From Nitrospirota bacterium (GTDB taxonomy: Bacteria; Nitrospirota; Nitrospiria; SBBL01; JAADHI01), in NCBI GenBank assembly GCA_029261195.1, contig JAJDBU010000029.1:1-63497 (forward strand): a DNA stretch of 63,497 bases, given 5' to 3'. Every line of letters starts with the position of its first letter. The first letter of the stretch is position 1. Made by a program: the position numbers and the translations under genes. Below the pieces are notes generated by a model, which made no database searches, was not told the DNA's origin, and saw only the letters and a program-made list of their open reading frames with translations. Of the stretch, positions 9,624-19,358 are shown one piece after another.

Positions 9624-11100
9624 TCTAGGGCTGATGAAGCGGTTTCCTACCAAGCATCTACGGTTTCTCAGTGTGTCGTTTTTTGCCGTTTTTATTCTCA
9701 TTATAGTTTCCACCTCTTTTGTCGAGGCCAAGGGAAAGGAAAAACAAAACGGCAAAGGCGTCACGCTCGACTTTAATAATGTCGACCTCCCCGTTCTGGT
9801 CAAACTGGTGAGCGAGCTGACCGGGAAAAATTTTGTGATTGACGAAAAAGTCCGTGGCAAGGTCTCAATCATTTCACCCAAAAAAATCCCGGCAAACCGT
9901 GTCTACGAGGTCTTTCTCTCCGTTCTGGAATTGAAAGGTTTAACCGTTGTCAAAAGTGGCGATATTCATCAGATCCGGCCTTTTGCAGAGGTGCCGCCGG
10001 AGCGCTCGGTTCATGTCGTCAGGCTTGTTAACATGAAAGTCGAAGAAATGGCAAAGGTGCTTCGAGGCTTGATCGCAAAACCGGCAACACGCGGACGAAG
10101 TACTGTTCGCTCAAAAAAAGGAATTGCCGCAGAGGTACAGATTTTGTCGGACAAGGAGACGAACAGTCTGATCATTACTGCGACCGACAGCGACTTTGAG
10201 ACCCTCAAGGCGGTCATCGAAGAACTCGATCTTAAGCGCCGTCAGGTCTATGTCGAGGCGGTTGTGCTGGAAATTTCCGCCGATAAGTTCAAGGAAATCG
10301 GCACCGACATCAGCGCCGCCTTCGGCGGGACATTTGATCTCTTTGGAAGTGAAAATTCCGCCGGAGCATTTGGCGGACTGAACGGTCTTGATATATCGGC
10401 CCTTTCCAGTCTTGCGGGAACAGGCGTCTCAATAGGATCGTTCAATATTCAAGCGATCATGAGAGCGCTGAAGTCCTCCTCCGATGTCAATATTCTGTCC
10501 ACTCCCCAAATTCTGACAAGCGACAAACAGAAGGCGGAAATCGTCGTCGCCCAGAATGTGCCTTTTCCAGGGGCGCAAAGTCAGACCGTCGGTGGAAACG
10601 TCCAGACAACGATTGAGAGAAAAGATGTCGGTATTATTCTCCGTCTGACCCCCGATGTGCTGGATGACGAACGCGTGCAACTTGATGTTTACCAGGAGAT
10701 TTCCTCGGTCGTCGAAACAGTGCAGACCTCTGATGGTGCAGACCTCGGTCCGACAACCAATAAACGCTCCGCCAGCACGACGATTGTTGCCAAGAGCGGA
10801 CAGACCATCGTGATCGGGGGCTTGATCAAGGACAATGTTATCTCAATTGACCGTAAGGTCCCCTTTCTTGGCGATATTCCGATTCTCGGATGGTTGTTTC
10901 ATTTTCAATCCAGCCGGATAGAAAAAACGAATCTCATGGTTTTTCTAACCCCCCATATTATCCTTGATGATGAAAAACTTGAAGAGCTTCGGCGCAATAA
11001 GGCCGGAGAAATTTCTGGATTTCTCGAAGAGGCAGAAGAGGATGGACCGCCGAATGCCTGGGGAGCGAGATTCAAAACAATGATTAACCTGCCGGAATAA
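9610..11100 (+). CDS. gspD: type II secretion system secretin GspD (compact)
   Basis: 496 residues. After a signal sequence (about 10-35) comes an N0 domain (TLDFNNVDLPVLVKLVSEL, about 50-115), then a single secretin N-domain (about 130-205, VHVVRLVNMKVEEMAKVLRGL to NSLIITATDSDFETL), then the C-terminal secretin beta-barrel region (from about 210; VPFPGAQSQTVGG, GLIKDNVISIDRKVPFLGDIPILGWLF, LMVFLTPHII). Classical GspD proteins are about 650 residues with N0-N1-N2-N3, so this one has fewer periplasmic repeats. It forms the outer-membrane channel. There is no S-domain-like extension, so pilotin dependence is doubtful. Confidence 0.93.
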   Translation: MILDSLGLMKRFPTKHLRFLSVSFFAVFILIIVSTSFVEAKGKEKQNGKGVTLDFNNVDLPVLVKLVSELTGKNFVIDEKVRGKVSIISPKKIPANRVYEVFLSVLELKGLTVVKSGDIHQIRPFAEVPPERSVHVVRLVNMKVEEMAKVLRGLIAKPATRGRSTVRSKKGIAAEVQILSDKETNSLIITATDSDFETLKAVIEELDLKRRQVYVEAVVLEISADKFKEIGTDISAAFGGTFDLFGSENSAGAFGGLNGLDISALSSLAGTGVSIGSFNIQAIMRALKSSSDVNILSTPQILTSDKQKAEIVVAQNVPFPGAQSQTVGGNVQTTIERKDVGIILRLTPDVLDDERVQLDVYQEISSVVETVQTSDGADLGPTTNKRSASTTIVAKSGQTIVIGGLIKDNVISIDRKVPFLGDIPILGWLFHFQSSRIEKTNLMVFLTPHIILDDEKLEELRRNKAGEISGFLEEAEEDGPPNAWGARFKTMINLPE

Positions 11101-11117
11101 GGAATGAGGCTTCATCA

Positions 11118-12818
11118 TTGATACAGGAAAAAAGGGCGCTGATTGGTGAAATTTTCATCGAAAAAAAGGTCTTAAGCTCCGACAAACTTGCAGAAGCTTT
11201 AGCGCTCCAGTGCGAAGAGGGCGGCCTAATCGGCGAAGTCCTCATTCGCTTAAAATATCTTACTGAAGAAACCCTACTGAAAGGCCTCTGTGTTCAATGG
11301 GGTTTTCCCTACCTTCAAAAACTGAATATCGACGAGATTGATCCTGCACTCACAAAGGAGATTCCGCTCTCCTTTGCGAAACGCCACCTTTTTCTCCCGA
11401 TCAAGCGCATCGGCGAGACCATCCGCTGTGCCACTTCAAGACCAGTCAACCTGGCTGCCCTGGATGACTTCCGTCTTTTGTTGAAGGCCCCGATCGAACT
11501 CATTGTGGTTCCGGCCTCTGAAATCATGCAGCAGCTCAATCAGATCTACGAGTTGGCACGAGACAGTCCGGAAGAGGCCATCTCCGATTTTTCCGGAACC
11601 AGCTTGAGCGATCTGGCAGAAGAGTTGGCAGAACCGGAAGATCTGCTCGACACCGCAGATGACGCACCCATGATCCAACTGGTCAACTCCATCTTTTTTC
11701 AGGCGGCTCAGCAGCGGGCTTCCGACATCCACTTTGAACCCTTTGAACGCGAGATTAAGATTCGTTTCCGGGTTGACGGGGTACTCTACAACATCCTATC
11801 ACCGCCGAAGCGGCTTCAATCGGCCCTGATCTCTCGTGTGAAGGTCATGGCAGGCATGAACATCGCTGAAAAGAGACTGCCTCAGGATGGCCGGATTTCC
11901 CTGCGCATCGGCGGTCGAGAGATTGACATCCGGGTTTCCGACGTCCCGATTGCACATGGTGAACGACTCGTCCTTCGCCTGCTGGAAAAAACGGAACAAT
12001 CGCTGAACCTGGATGATATCGGCCTTTCCAAAGAGCACCTTGTCTCAATGAACAAATTGATCAAACTCGCCCACGGCATCGTCCTTGTCACCGGCCCGAC
12101 CGGAAGCGGCAAGACAACGACCCTCTACTCTGCTCTGAACCGGATCAATGCTCCCGATAAAAACATTATTACGATAGAAGATCCCATCGAATATCAGTTG
12201 AACGGCATCGGTCAGATTCAAGTCAACTCAAAGATCGGTCTGACATTCGCCAGCGGCCTACGGTCCATCCTGCGCCAGGATCCCGATGTGATCATGGTCG
12301 GCGAGATTCGGGATGTTGAAACCGCCGGTATCGCCATCCACGCTTCACTCACCGGCCATCTCGTTTTCTCTACCCTTCACACCAATGACGCCGCCGGGGC
12401 CGTCACACGTTTGCTCGACATGGGTATCGAACCCTTCCTCGTTTCCTCATCGGTTGTCGCGGTGATTGCTCAACGGCTCGTACGAAAGATCTGTCCGGAG
12501 TGCCGGACGGCCTATCGACCCGGTGCGGAAGAATGTCAAAAACTCGGCCTGGATCTGAATGAGGAATACTCTTTTTTCAAGGCTAGCGGCTGCTCTCATT
12601 GTCTTAAAACCGGATTTAAGGGGCGTTTTGGGATCTATGAAATTTTGCTCCTGGATGACGAATTGAGAAACATGATTCTATCGAAGCTTGATTCAACCCT
12701 GATCAAAGCGAAGGCGGTTTCAAAGGGAATGCTAAGCCTTCGGGGAGATGGGGCCTTACGGGTCGTAGCGGGACTGACCACAACCGACGAAGTGCTAAGA
12801 GTGACTCAGGAGGAATAG
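11118..12818 (+). CDS. gspE: type II secretion ATPase GspE
   Basis: 566 residues, TTG start. N-terminal MshEN/T2SSE_N domain (1-150), then the hexameric secretion ATPase: Walker A GPTGSGKTTTLYSAL (about 330), Asp box, Walker B DVIMVGEIRD, His box TLHTNDAAGAVTRLLDMG. A C-terminal zinc-binding segment has paired cysteines (KICPEC and SGCSHC). It powers pseudopilus assembly from the cytoplasm. It sits 17 bases after gspD and 8 bases before gspF. Confidence 0.95.
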   Translation: MIQEKRALIGEIFIEKKVLSSDKLAEALALQCEEGGLIGEVLIRLKYLTEETLLKGLCVQWGFPYLQKLNIDEIDPALTKEIPLSFAKRHLFLPIKRIGETIRCATSRPVNLAALDDFRLLLKAPIELIVVPASEIMQQLNQIYELARDSPEEAISDFSGTSLSDLAEELAEPEDLLDTADDAPMIQLVNSIFFQAAQQRASDIHFEPFEREIKIRFRVDGVLYNILSPPKRLQSALISRVKVMAGMNIAEKRLPQDGRISLRIGGREIDIRVSDVPIAHGERLVLRLLEKTEQSLNLDDIGLSKEHLVSMNKLIKLAHGIVLVTGPTGSGKTTTLYSALNRINAPDKNIITIEDPIEYQLNGIGQIQVNSKIGLTFASGLRSILRQDPDVIMVGEIRDVETAGIAIHASLTGHLVFSTLHTNDAAGAVTRLLDMGIEPFLVSSSVVAVIAQRLVRKICPECRTAYRPGAEECQKLGLDLNEEYSFFKASGCSHCLKTGFKGRFGIYEILLLDDELRNMILSKLDSTLIKAKAVSKGMLSLRGDGALRVVAGLTTTDEVLRVTQEE

Positions 12819-12826
12819 TTTTAATC

Positions 12827-14044
12827 ATGAGCGCTTTTGCTTATAAAGGACTCGACCTCCGGGGAAAAAGTACCACGGGTATCATCGACGCCGACAACCC
12901 GAGACAGGCCAGATCGAAACTGCGTCAGGACGGGATTTTTCCGACAGAGCTGAAATCGGAAAAAGAGAAGGCGACCGGCCTGTCACAACCGGTTACATTG
13001 TTTGCGCCGAAGGTAAAACTTTCGGAAACGGCATTGATGACCCGGCAGTTATCGACCTTACTCGGTGCGGGTCTTTCCATTATGGAAGGGCTTTCGGCCC
13101 TGATTGAACAAACCGAAAACGAAGCCTCAAAGAAGGCGTGGGTGGATGTGCGTGACAGCGTCAAAGAAGGCTCTTCACTTGCAGAGGCCCTGGGCAAACA
13201 TCCGAAGATCTTTTCGACCCTCTATTGCCAGATGGTCCGGGCGGGCGAAGCCAGCGGCACCCTCTATAAAATACTGAACCGGCTTGCTGACTATCTTGAG
13301 AACCAGCTCAGGCTTCGTGGCAAAATTTTTTCGGCAATGACCTATCCGATACTCATGATGGTTGTCTCTGTCCTGATCCTCCTCTTTTTAATCGCCTATG
13401 TCGTCCCGAAGGTCACCTCCATCTTTGCCGACCTGGATCAGGCCCTCCCCCTGCCAACGGTCATTCTCTTAAGCATCAGTGAGTTCATACAAGCCTACGG
13501 CCTCTTGCTCGCCATTGCCGTCGGTATCGCACTCTTTTTTCTGAAGCGGCACATCGCAACACCCAAGGGGCGAGAGCAGTATGATCGGATCTCTCTAAAC
13601 GCGCCTATCTTTGGCCGTCTCATCAAGATGGTCGCGATTTCCCGCTTTACCAAGACCCTCGCGACACTCTTATCCAGTGGCGTACAGTTGCTCAATGCGC
13701 TGGAGATTGTTGAGCAGATTGTCGGCAACAAGGTCATGGAAAAGACAATTCGGGAGGCACGCGGCAATATCCGCGAGGGGGAAAGCATCTCTGATCCGCT
13801 CAAACGCAGCGGCCTCTTTCCGCCCCTGGTCACCCATATGATCGCAGTGGGGGAAAAGAGCGGTGAGTTGGAACGGATGCTTCAAAAAGTATCAGAGGCC
13901 TACGATAACGAGGTCGATACGGTGGTGAACGGGATGACCTCCTTGCTTGGCCCGATCATGATATTGGGCATGGGCTTTGCGATTCTTTTTATCGTTCTGG
14001 CCATTCTTCTTCCGATCTTTGAAGTGAGTCAGATGGTAGGATGA
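12827..14044 (+). CDS. gspF: type II secretion inner-membrane platform protein GspF
   Basis: 405 residues, normal family length. Two T2SSF four-helix domains (about 65-190 and 270-390) with the repeated signature TRQLSTLLGAGLSIMEGL / TKTLATLLSSGVQLLNAL, and three transmembrane helices at about 170, 220 and 375. It recruits the GspE ATPase and forms the core of the pseudopilus assembly platform. Confidence 0.95.
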   Translation: MSAFAYKGLDLRGKSTTGIIDADNPRQARSKLRQDGIFPTELKSEKEKATGLSQPVTLFAPKVKLSETALMTRQLSTLLGAGLSIMEGLSALIEQTENEASKKAWVDVRDSVKEGSSLAEALGKHPKIFSTLYCQMVRAGEASGTLYKILNRLADYLENQLRLRGKIFSAMTYPILMMVVSVLILLFLIAYVVPKVTSIFADLDQALPLPTVILLSISEFIQAYGLLLAIAVGIALFFLKRHIATPKGREQYDRISLNAPIFGRLIKMVAISRFTKTLATLLSSGVQLLNALEIVEQIVGNKVMEKTIREARGNIREGESISDPLKRSGLFPPLVTHMIAVGEKSGELERMLQKVSEAYDNEVDTVVNGMTSLLGPIMILGMGFAILFIVLAILLPIFEVSQMVG

Positions 14045-14123
14045 TACAATAGTGAAGTAGAGGGTCTGAAGTTTGTAGAACAGGAAGGTTATAGAACGGG
14101 TTGAGGGTATTTTGAGGATGTTG

Positions 14124-14579
14124 ATGAAAAAAACAAAAAAAACAGATAAAAGGCATCTTAACGAAGAGGGTTTTACCCTGATCGAAATTATGGTCGTCGT
14201 GACGATTCTGGCAATCCTGATTGCCCTCGTTGCCCCGAAAATGGTGGGACGGACGGATCAGGCCAGACGGGTTTCGACGAAGGTCCAGATTAAAAATATT
14301 GAAGGCGCCCTTCAGCTTTATAAACTCGACACCGGAATCTACCCCAGCACAGAGCAGGGACTGGATGCCCTTTCGGAATTACCGAATATCGGTGAAATTC
14401 CGAAAAATTGGAGAAAAGGAGGCTACCTGCCGAAGGTGCCGGAAGATGCCTGGGGAAACCGCTTTGTCTATGTGAGTCCAGGTACACATGGCGACTATGA
14501 CCTTGTCTCTTACGGGGCAGACAACGAGGCGGGAGGGGACGACAACGATGCCGACCTCGAAAGCTGGAATCTCAGCTAG
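14124..14579 (+). CDS. gspG: major pseudopilin GspG
   Basis: 151 residues from the ATG at 14124, chosen because GAGG lies six bases upstream; a TTG start at 14112 would add four residues. The prepilin cleavage site EEG|FTLIEIMVVVTILAIL has Glu at +5. The C-terminus holds the GspG fold with DTGIYPSTEQGLDAL, DAWGNRFVY and a calcium-type loop rich in Asp (GADNEAGGDDNDADL). Major subunit of the pseudopilus. A 79-base gap separates it from gspF. Confidence 0.95.
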   Translation: MKKTKKTDKRHLNEEGFTLIEIMVVVTILAILIALVAPKMVGRTDQARRVSTKVQIKNIEGALQLYKLDTGIYPSTEQGLDALSELPNIGEIPKNWRKGGYLPKVPEDAWGNRFVYVSPGTHGDYDLVSYGADNEAGGDDNDADLESWNLS

Positions 14580-15078
14580 ACAGGCCGCCGGAGCGGGAAA
14601 GAGCGGATTCACCCTGCTGGAGTTGATGCTGGTCATGGTTATCCTGGGCATCACCGCAGTCCTGGTTTTTCCCAAGCTCTCCGCATTTGGAGCAGGCGAT
14701 CTAAAACGAACGATTCGTCACCTTTCAGGGATGATTGAACATCTTGCCCAGGAGGCATCGTCTACAAAGCAGACCTACCGTCTCCACTATGATCTTGAGG
14801 AAGGGGCCTATTGGGCCGACATACTCCAGAATAACAGGGAATTCGGCGACATCAGCGATTCCCTCGTCAAACGACGCAAGTTACCGAAGGGCATTACATT
14901 TCAGGATGTCATCACGCCACGACACGGCAAAATCGAATCAGGGAAGGCCTATACCGTTTTGTTTCCAATGGGAGTCGAAAAAAGCACGATTCACTTGAAG
15001 AAAGAAAATCACACTTGGACGCTCACCATTAATCCCCTGACCGGACGGGTGAAGGTCCATGATCGTTACGTGGAATAA
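14548..15078 (+). CDS. gspH: minor pseudopilin GspH
   Basis: 176 residues from the ATG at 14548, which gives a plausible prepilin leader ending KSG|FTLLELMLVMVILGI (Glu at +5). A further in-frame ATG at 14488 would give an over-long leader. The start lies inside the 3' end of gspG (32-base overlap), so translation is probably coupled. The body is a beta-rich GspH domain. Assigned by motif and by position between gspG and gspI. Confidence 0.85.
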   Translation: MPTSKAGISARQAAGAGKSGFTLLELMLVMVILGITAVLVFPKLSAFGAGDLKRTIRHLSGMIEHLAQEASSTKQTYRLHYDLEEGAYWADILQNNREFGDISDSLVKRRKLPKGITFQDVITPRHGKIESGKAYTVLFPMGVEKSTIHLKKENHTWTLTINPLTGRVKVHDRYVE

Positions 15079-15089
15079 AATGGATCGTT

Positions 15090-15488
15090 ATGTGGAATAA
15101 AAAACGGAGGCCGGACTCAAAAGGTTTTACCCTGCTTGAAATTATGGTGGCGCTGGCGGTTATTTCAATTTCGCTCGTCGTCTTACTCGGACTCAGAAAT
15201 CGGGACCTCGTGCTCTCGGCCACGGCACGCGACATGACGAAAGCAACGATGCTGGCACGTAAAAAAATCACCGAAATCCACATGAGCAGCTTCCCTGACC
15301 TGGGTGAAAAAAAAGGTAGGTTTGGAGAAGAGGCCCCTGAGTTCCGATGGCGGCAGGAGGTCGTCCAGACTCCCTTTGAGGCAGTACGGGAGATGGTCCT
15401 AGAGGTGAGTTGGGGGGGCAGTGAAGATCATGAAGAAGAAAAGGATGGACAAGTCAGCTTTACAAGCTATCTCTTTGACGGGACCTGA
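15090..15488 (+). CDS. gspI: minor pseudopilin GspI
   Basis: 132 residues with prepilin motif SKG|FTLLEIMVALAVISI and the GspI pattern MLARKKITEI. With GspJ and GspK it forms the tip complex that starts pseudopilus assembly. It lies 11 bases after gspH and 5 before gspJ. Confidence 0.88.
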   Translation: MWNKKRRPDSKGFTLLEIMVALAVISISLVVLLGLRNRDLVLSATARDMTKATMLARKKITEIHMSSFPDLGEKKGRFGEEAPEFRWRQEVVQTPFEAVREMVLEVSWGGSEDHEEEKDGQVSFTSYLFDGT

Positions 15489-15493
15489 ATCTT

Positions 15494-16117
15494 GTGACAA
15501 AAGTGCAATCCCAAAACGGTTTTACCCTGCTGGAAGTGATGATTTCCTTAGGCATTTTGTCCGTCATTTTCACTCTCCTCTATGGTACCTTCAATGCAGT
15601 GTATCGCGGAGGAGAACAGATGGAGTCAGAGGCCGATAAGTACCGATTGCTCCGAATCGGTACTTATCACATGGCGAACAACCTGAGCATGATCCACGTT
15701 GGCTCGGCTTCGGACGGAGAAAGCGCTTCCCTGCAGGGAGAAGACAGAGAGCGCCTGATCGGGGATGATGCCTATGCAAACGATTCGATTCAATTTGTCT
15801 CCCTTGCACACGGGCGGACCATGCAGGATGCGCCTGAATCTGAGCGGGCGACTATTCGCTATGTACTGAATGGAAATGTCCTGATGCAGGAAATGCTGCT
15901 TTCGAACGGCAGGGAATTGAGCTATGAACTCGGCGGGCCCATTGCAGGACTTAATTTTAGATATTTTGATTCAATCAAAAAAGAATGGGTGGAGAGCTGG
16001 GATGATACAGGAAGCAATAAACTCCCCCTTGCTGTAGAAATTGAATTTGTACTCACCCGCAAAGACCGCGAACCCCAGCGATTCAAGACCTGGGTCGACC
16101 TCCCCAAAAGCGGATAA
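15494..16117 (+). CDS. gspJ: minor pseudopilin GspJ
   Basis: 207 residues, GTG start. Prepilin motif QNG|FTLLEVMISLGILSV (Glu +5), then a GspJ body with RLLRIGTYHMANNLSMI and a C-terminal VEIEFVLTRKDREPQRFKTWVDLP strand pair. Tip pseudopilin partner of GspI and GspK. Confidence 0.88.
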   Translation: MTKVQSQNGFTLLEVMISLGILSVIFTLLYGTFNAVYRGGEQMESEADKYRLLRIGTYHMANNLSMIHVGSASDGESASLQGEDRERLIGDDAYANDSIQFVSLAHGRTMQDAPESERATIRYVLNGNVLMQEMLLSNGRELSYELGGPIAGLNFRYFDSIKKEWVESWDDTGSNKLPLAVEIEFVLTRKDREPQRFKTWVDLPKSG

Positions 16118-16148
16118 ATTGTAGAATCTACCTGAAAATGATGAACTC

Positions 16149-17048
16149 ATGAAAACAAAAAAAGAAAAACTCCTCATCCTCATCGCCTATTCGCTTTTCG
16201 GCTTGATTGCCTTTATTCTTTTTTTTCTTGCAACCTTCCCCTTTAGCGCTTTGGAAGAGAAGGGGCTGCAACTCCTTGAGGCAAAGATAGGCTGTGTGGT
16301 CACGATGACTGCAAGCCGGGTCTCTTTTCCGGTTTCGATTACCTGGGAAGGGATTGATGCCAGGTGCCCGAAAAAGTTGATTAAGAAAGGGGCGGCAGGG
16401 CAAGCCCATTTAAAAGTCCCAGCCCTGAACCTTTCCCTTGCGCTCTGGCCGCTTCTTTTGAAACAACAGGGGGAAATTGATTTTAATGCCCGCTGGGGAG
16501 GCGGAACCTTATCCGGACATCTGACTGTCACACAAGAGGAAGAGGAGCCCTCATTTGTTCTGAAGGATCTCAAAGGAGATGCCCTGGAAGTGAAGGAAAT
16601 CGACCCCGGCATTTCAGGACGCCTTACAATCACCGGTGAAGGACGCTGGCGTGCTCAGGAAATCATCAAAGGGACAGGGCGCCTTATATTCTCCCTTGAT
16701 GAAGCCAAACTCAGATCGCTGGGCGGGAGACAGCTTCCGGTCGGGGAAATAAGCTTTGCGAAGATACAGGGTAAGCTCGACTGGAAAGAGGGAAGGCTTG
16801 TCGCTGAACAGTTTTCGGCGACTGGAGCCATGGTCGATTTGAAGAGCGAGAGCGGCACCCTCGTACTCCGCAAGCCACTGAATCGCAGCCTTCTGGCCCT
16901 TTCTCTGCTCGCAACACCGAAAGGCAGTATCAAGCAGATGGCCTCCATGTTTGTGCAAGACTATAATGAGAGGGAGCCTTTGAAACTCCGTTTGAATGGT
17001 CCCTTAGGTCAGCCTAAAATTTCGGTGAACGGGCGACCGGTTCTATAA
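16149..17048 (+). CDS. gspN: type II secretion protein GspN-like
   Basis: 299 residues with one N-terminal membrane helix (about 9-29) and a long periplasmic beta-rich part (SWEG-type repeats, LSGHLTVTQEE, RLTITGEGRW). It ends GPLGQPKISVNGRPVL, the closing pattern of the AsmA-like GspN family found in delta-type T2SS operons. GspN is accessory and missing from many systems. Here it sits between gspJ and gspL. Confidence 0.75.
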   Translation: MKTKKEKLLILIAYSLFGLIAFILFFLATFPFSALEEKGLQLLEAKIGCVVTMTASRVSFPVSITWEGIDARCPKKLIKKGAAGQAHLKVPALNLSLALWPLLLKQQGEIDFNARWGGGTLSGHLTVTQEEEEPSFVLKDLKGDALEVKEIDPGISGRLTITGEGRWRAQEIIKGTGRLIFSLDEAKLRSLGGRQLPVGEISFAKIQGKLDWKEGRLVAEQFSATGAMVDLKSESGTLVLRKPLNRSLLALSLLATPKGSIKQMASMFVQDYNEREPLKLRLNGPLGQPKISVNGRPVL

Positions 17049-17085
17049 GTAAGGATGAGTCACAATTAAAAGGACATCAGCGTAA

Positions 17086-18780
17086 ATGGGACAGATGATC
17101 TTAGGTCTTGATATCGGGCAATCGTCGATTAAAGGTGTTCGGCTCGCCAAGGGCTTTCGGGGGCTTCGCCTGGTTGATCTCTTTGTGCATCCCATTCTAA
17201 GGGATGGCTCACTTCCGGAGCCCGGTCATTTCAGCATTCGGCAGATTGAAGCACTTGAGATCTTGATTGCAGAAGGGAAAATCTTTTCTGGAGACCTCAT
17301 CGCCCTTTCACTGCCCGGAGACCTCATTTCATTCCGTGAAATGGTTTTTCCCTTTTCCGACCCGAAAAAACTTGAGCAGATCATACCCTTTGAAATTGAA
17401 GCAGAACTTCCCTTCGACCTTGATGAACTGACAATCGACTACATGGCGCTTAATAAGCACAATCAAACGCGTCACTCAGAAGTTGATCAAAAAAATCCCC
17501 TACTCGTCGCTGCAATTCAGAATTCGATATTATCCAACTATCTGGAACAATTACAGCCGCTAGGAATCGATCCGGCATGGGTCGGTCCGAATGCCCTGGC
17601 ACTTTACGCCTATGCACAATATAAGCTCGGCATCGACCCTGAAACAGAACAGGAGCGGAACGCCTTGCTCGTCGTCAACATCGGCGCATCGAGAACGGTA
17701 CTCTGCAATATTTTCGGAGGGGCACTCCAGTGGATCCGGACCCTCCCGATTGGAGGCGACCTGCTCACCAATGGTCTAAAAAGAGAGTGCGGGCTCACCT
17801 GGGGAGAGGCCGAGGCTCAAAAAAAAGAGATTGACCTACTAAAAGCCGATCCAAACCCAGCGGAGCAAAAGGAAATTACCGCTTTGGAAAACGGTTTAAG
17901 GCGATGGATGATGGAGATCGAAAAAACCGTTCGCATCAATTATTCAGCGCCTAAGTTGGAAAAAGACGAGCTGGAAACAGACAACGAAGAACCGCGTGAG
18001 GAGCAGCAAGAGAGACGACAACTGCTTCACCTCTGTGGCGGCGGAAGTGAGCTTAAGGGCTTGCAAGACCTCTTGTCGAATCGACTGGATATGGAGCCAC
18101 TTTCCATCAATGACAAAACGGAGGGCCGTGCCGCATCGGTTTCCGGAATTGATCTGGTCGAGAAAGGCCTTATTTCTTCTGTTTATGCAGAGGCTTTCGG
18201 GATCGCCTTTCAGGAAAGCGAGGGGCCGCCGATTAACTTCAGAAGAGGTCCCTTTGTTTTCGGAAAGGAAACCATCGAAAGGCGGCACCATTTTGTCACG
18301 ATCGCCGTGATTGGCATCATCCTCCTCGCCTTGATGGGAAGCGACCTCTACCTCCATTATTCAATGAAGGAGCAACGCTACCAAACATTAAAAACAACAC
18401 TTCGAACGACTTTCAATAGTACCTTTCCGAAGATCAGGAATGTCATCAGCGAAGTGGATCAGACGCGCGTTGCCATCTCCGAGTTGAAAAAGCGGGCGGA
18501 CTTTTTGGGTGTGGATGAAAAAAGCCCGCTTCTGGTACTAAAAGAGGTGACGGAGGCTATCCCTGACGGTGTTAAAATAGATGTCTTCAATATCGTGATC
18601 GACAGTGGAAAGGTTCGTATTCAGGCCCATACCCATTCATTTGAATCAGTCGATCGCATTCGCGGTGGACTACTCAGCACAAAGCAGTTCAAAGGGGTCG
18701 AGGTGAGTGACGCGAAGGTGATGGCCGATCAGAAGCGGGTACGCTTCCGGATTAAAATGGACATTGCTACAGGACAATAA
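17086..18780 (+). CDS. gspL: type II secretion protein GspL (PilM-like actin fold plus periplasmic ferredoxin-like domain)
   Basis: 564 residues. The N-terminal actin/PilM fold (1-380) shows LGLDIGQSSIKGVRL, FEIEAELPFDLDELTIDY and LVVNIGASRTVLC. A single membrane helix at about 405-422 is followed by a coiled coil and a C-terminal ferredoxin-like domain. This fuses the jobs of PilM and PilN and gives GspL, which binds GspE and pairs with GspM. A charged low-complexity insert (about 286-308) interrupts the actin fold. Confidence 0.85.
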   Translation: MGQMILGLDIGQSSIKGVRLAKGFRGLRLVDLFVHPILRDGSLPEPGHFSIRQIEALEILIAEGKIFSGDLIALSLPGDLISFREMVFPFSDPKKLEQIIPFEIEAELPFDLDELTIDYMALNKHNQTRHSEVDQKNPLLVAAIQNSILSNYLEQLQPLGIDPAWVGPNALALYAYAQYKLGIDPETEQERNALLVVNIGASRTVLCNIFGGALQWIRTLPIGGDLLTNGLKRECGLTWGEAEAQKKEIDLLKADPNPAEQKEITALENGLRRWMMEIEKTVRINYSAPKLEKDELETDNEEPREEQQERRQLLHLCGGGSELKGLQDLLSNRLDMEPLSINDKTEGRAASVSGIDLVEKGLISSVYAEAFGIAFQESEGPPINFRRGPFVFGKETIERRHHFVTIAVIGIILLALMGSDLYLHYSMKEQRYQTLKTTLRTTFNSTFPKIRNVISEVDQTRVAISELKKRADFLGVDEKSPLLVLKEVTEAIPDGVKIDVFNIVIDSGKVRIQAHTHSFESVDRIRGGLLSTKQFKGVEVSDAKVMADQKRVRFRIKMDIATGQ

Positions 18781-18794
18781 GAAGGGAAGTCGGC

Positions 18795-19358
18795 TTGAAA
18801 AAAACAGGACTCTTTAAAGCTGTCGATCAGTTCCTGATGCGTCTCTCGGGACGAGAAAAATGGATGTTGGGAGGAGGGGGCGCCATCGCTATCCTTCTGA
18901 TGACCTACTTCATGTTGGTCGATCCGGTATTGTTACGCATGGATAAATTGGAAAAACTGATTCCAAGAAAGCAGCGAGCCCTTCGGGAACTGCAAATTTT
19001 AAAGAAGGAATATATTGAAGTGGCTCAAAAAATTGAGGAAATTGAAAAAGGTCTACCTGCTGAGAGCGCCTTTTCGTCCTTATCCTTCCTTGAAGAGAAT
19101 GCGGCAAAAAATCGTATTCGAGACAAAATTGCCTTCATTCGTCCCTTAAGTCCACAGATCAAGACGCCCTACCGTGAAATCCCGGTTGAGGTCAAAATTG
19201 AAAACGTCAAGCTGGCTCAAATCATTCCTTTTTTGACCGCCATCGAAACAGCCCCGCAAGGTCTGAGGATCAAACGGCTTACAATGCTTACCCGCTTTGC
19301 AGATCCCGACAAGATGGATCTCACCTTCCTGGTACTCTCGTATGAAAAGATTCAATGA
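18795..19358 (+). CDS. gspM: type II secretion protein GspM-like
   Basis: 187 residues, TTG start. One membrane helix (about 24-44), a coiled-coil stretch (RKQRALRELQILKKEYIEVA) and a ferredoxin-like end (IPVEVKIENVKLAQIIPFL). Identified by architecture and by its place after gspL. Its TGA overlaps the gspK ATG (ATGA). Confidence 0.8.
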   Translation: MKKTGLFKAVDQFLMRLSGREKWMLGGGGAIAILLMTYFMLVDPVLLRMDKLEKLIPRKQRALRELQILKKEYIEVAQKIEEIEKGLPAESAFSSLSFLEENAAKNRIRDKIAFIRPLSPQIKTPYREIPVEVKIENVKLAQIIPFLTAIETAPQGLRIKRLTMLTRFADPDKMDLTFLVLSYEKIQ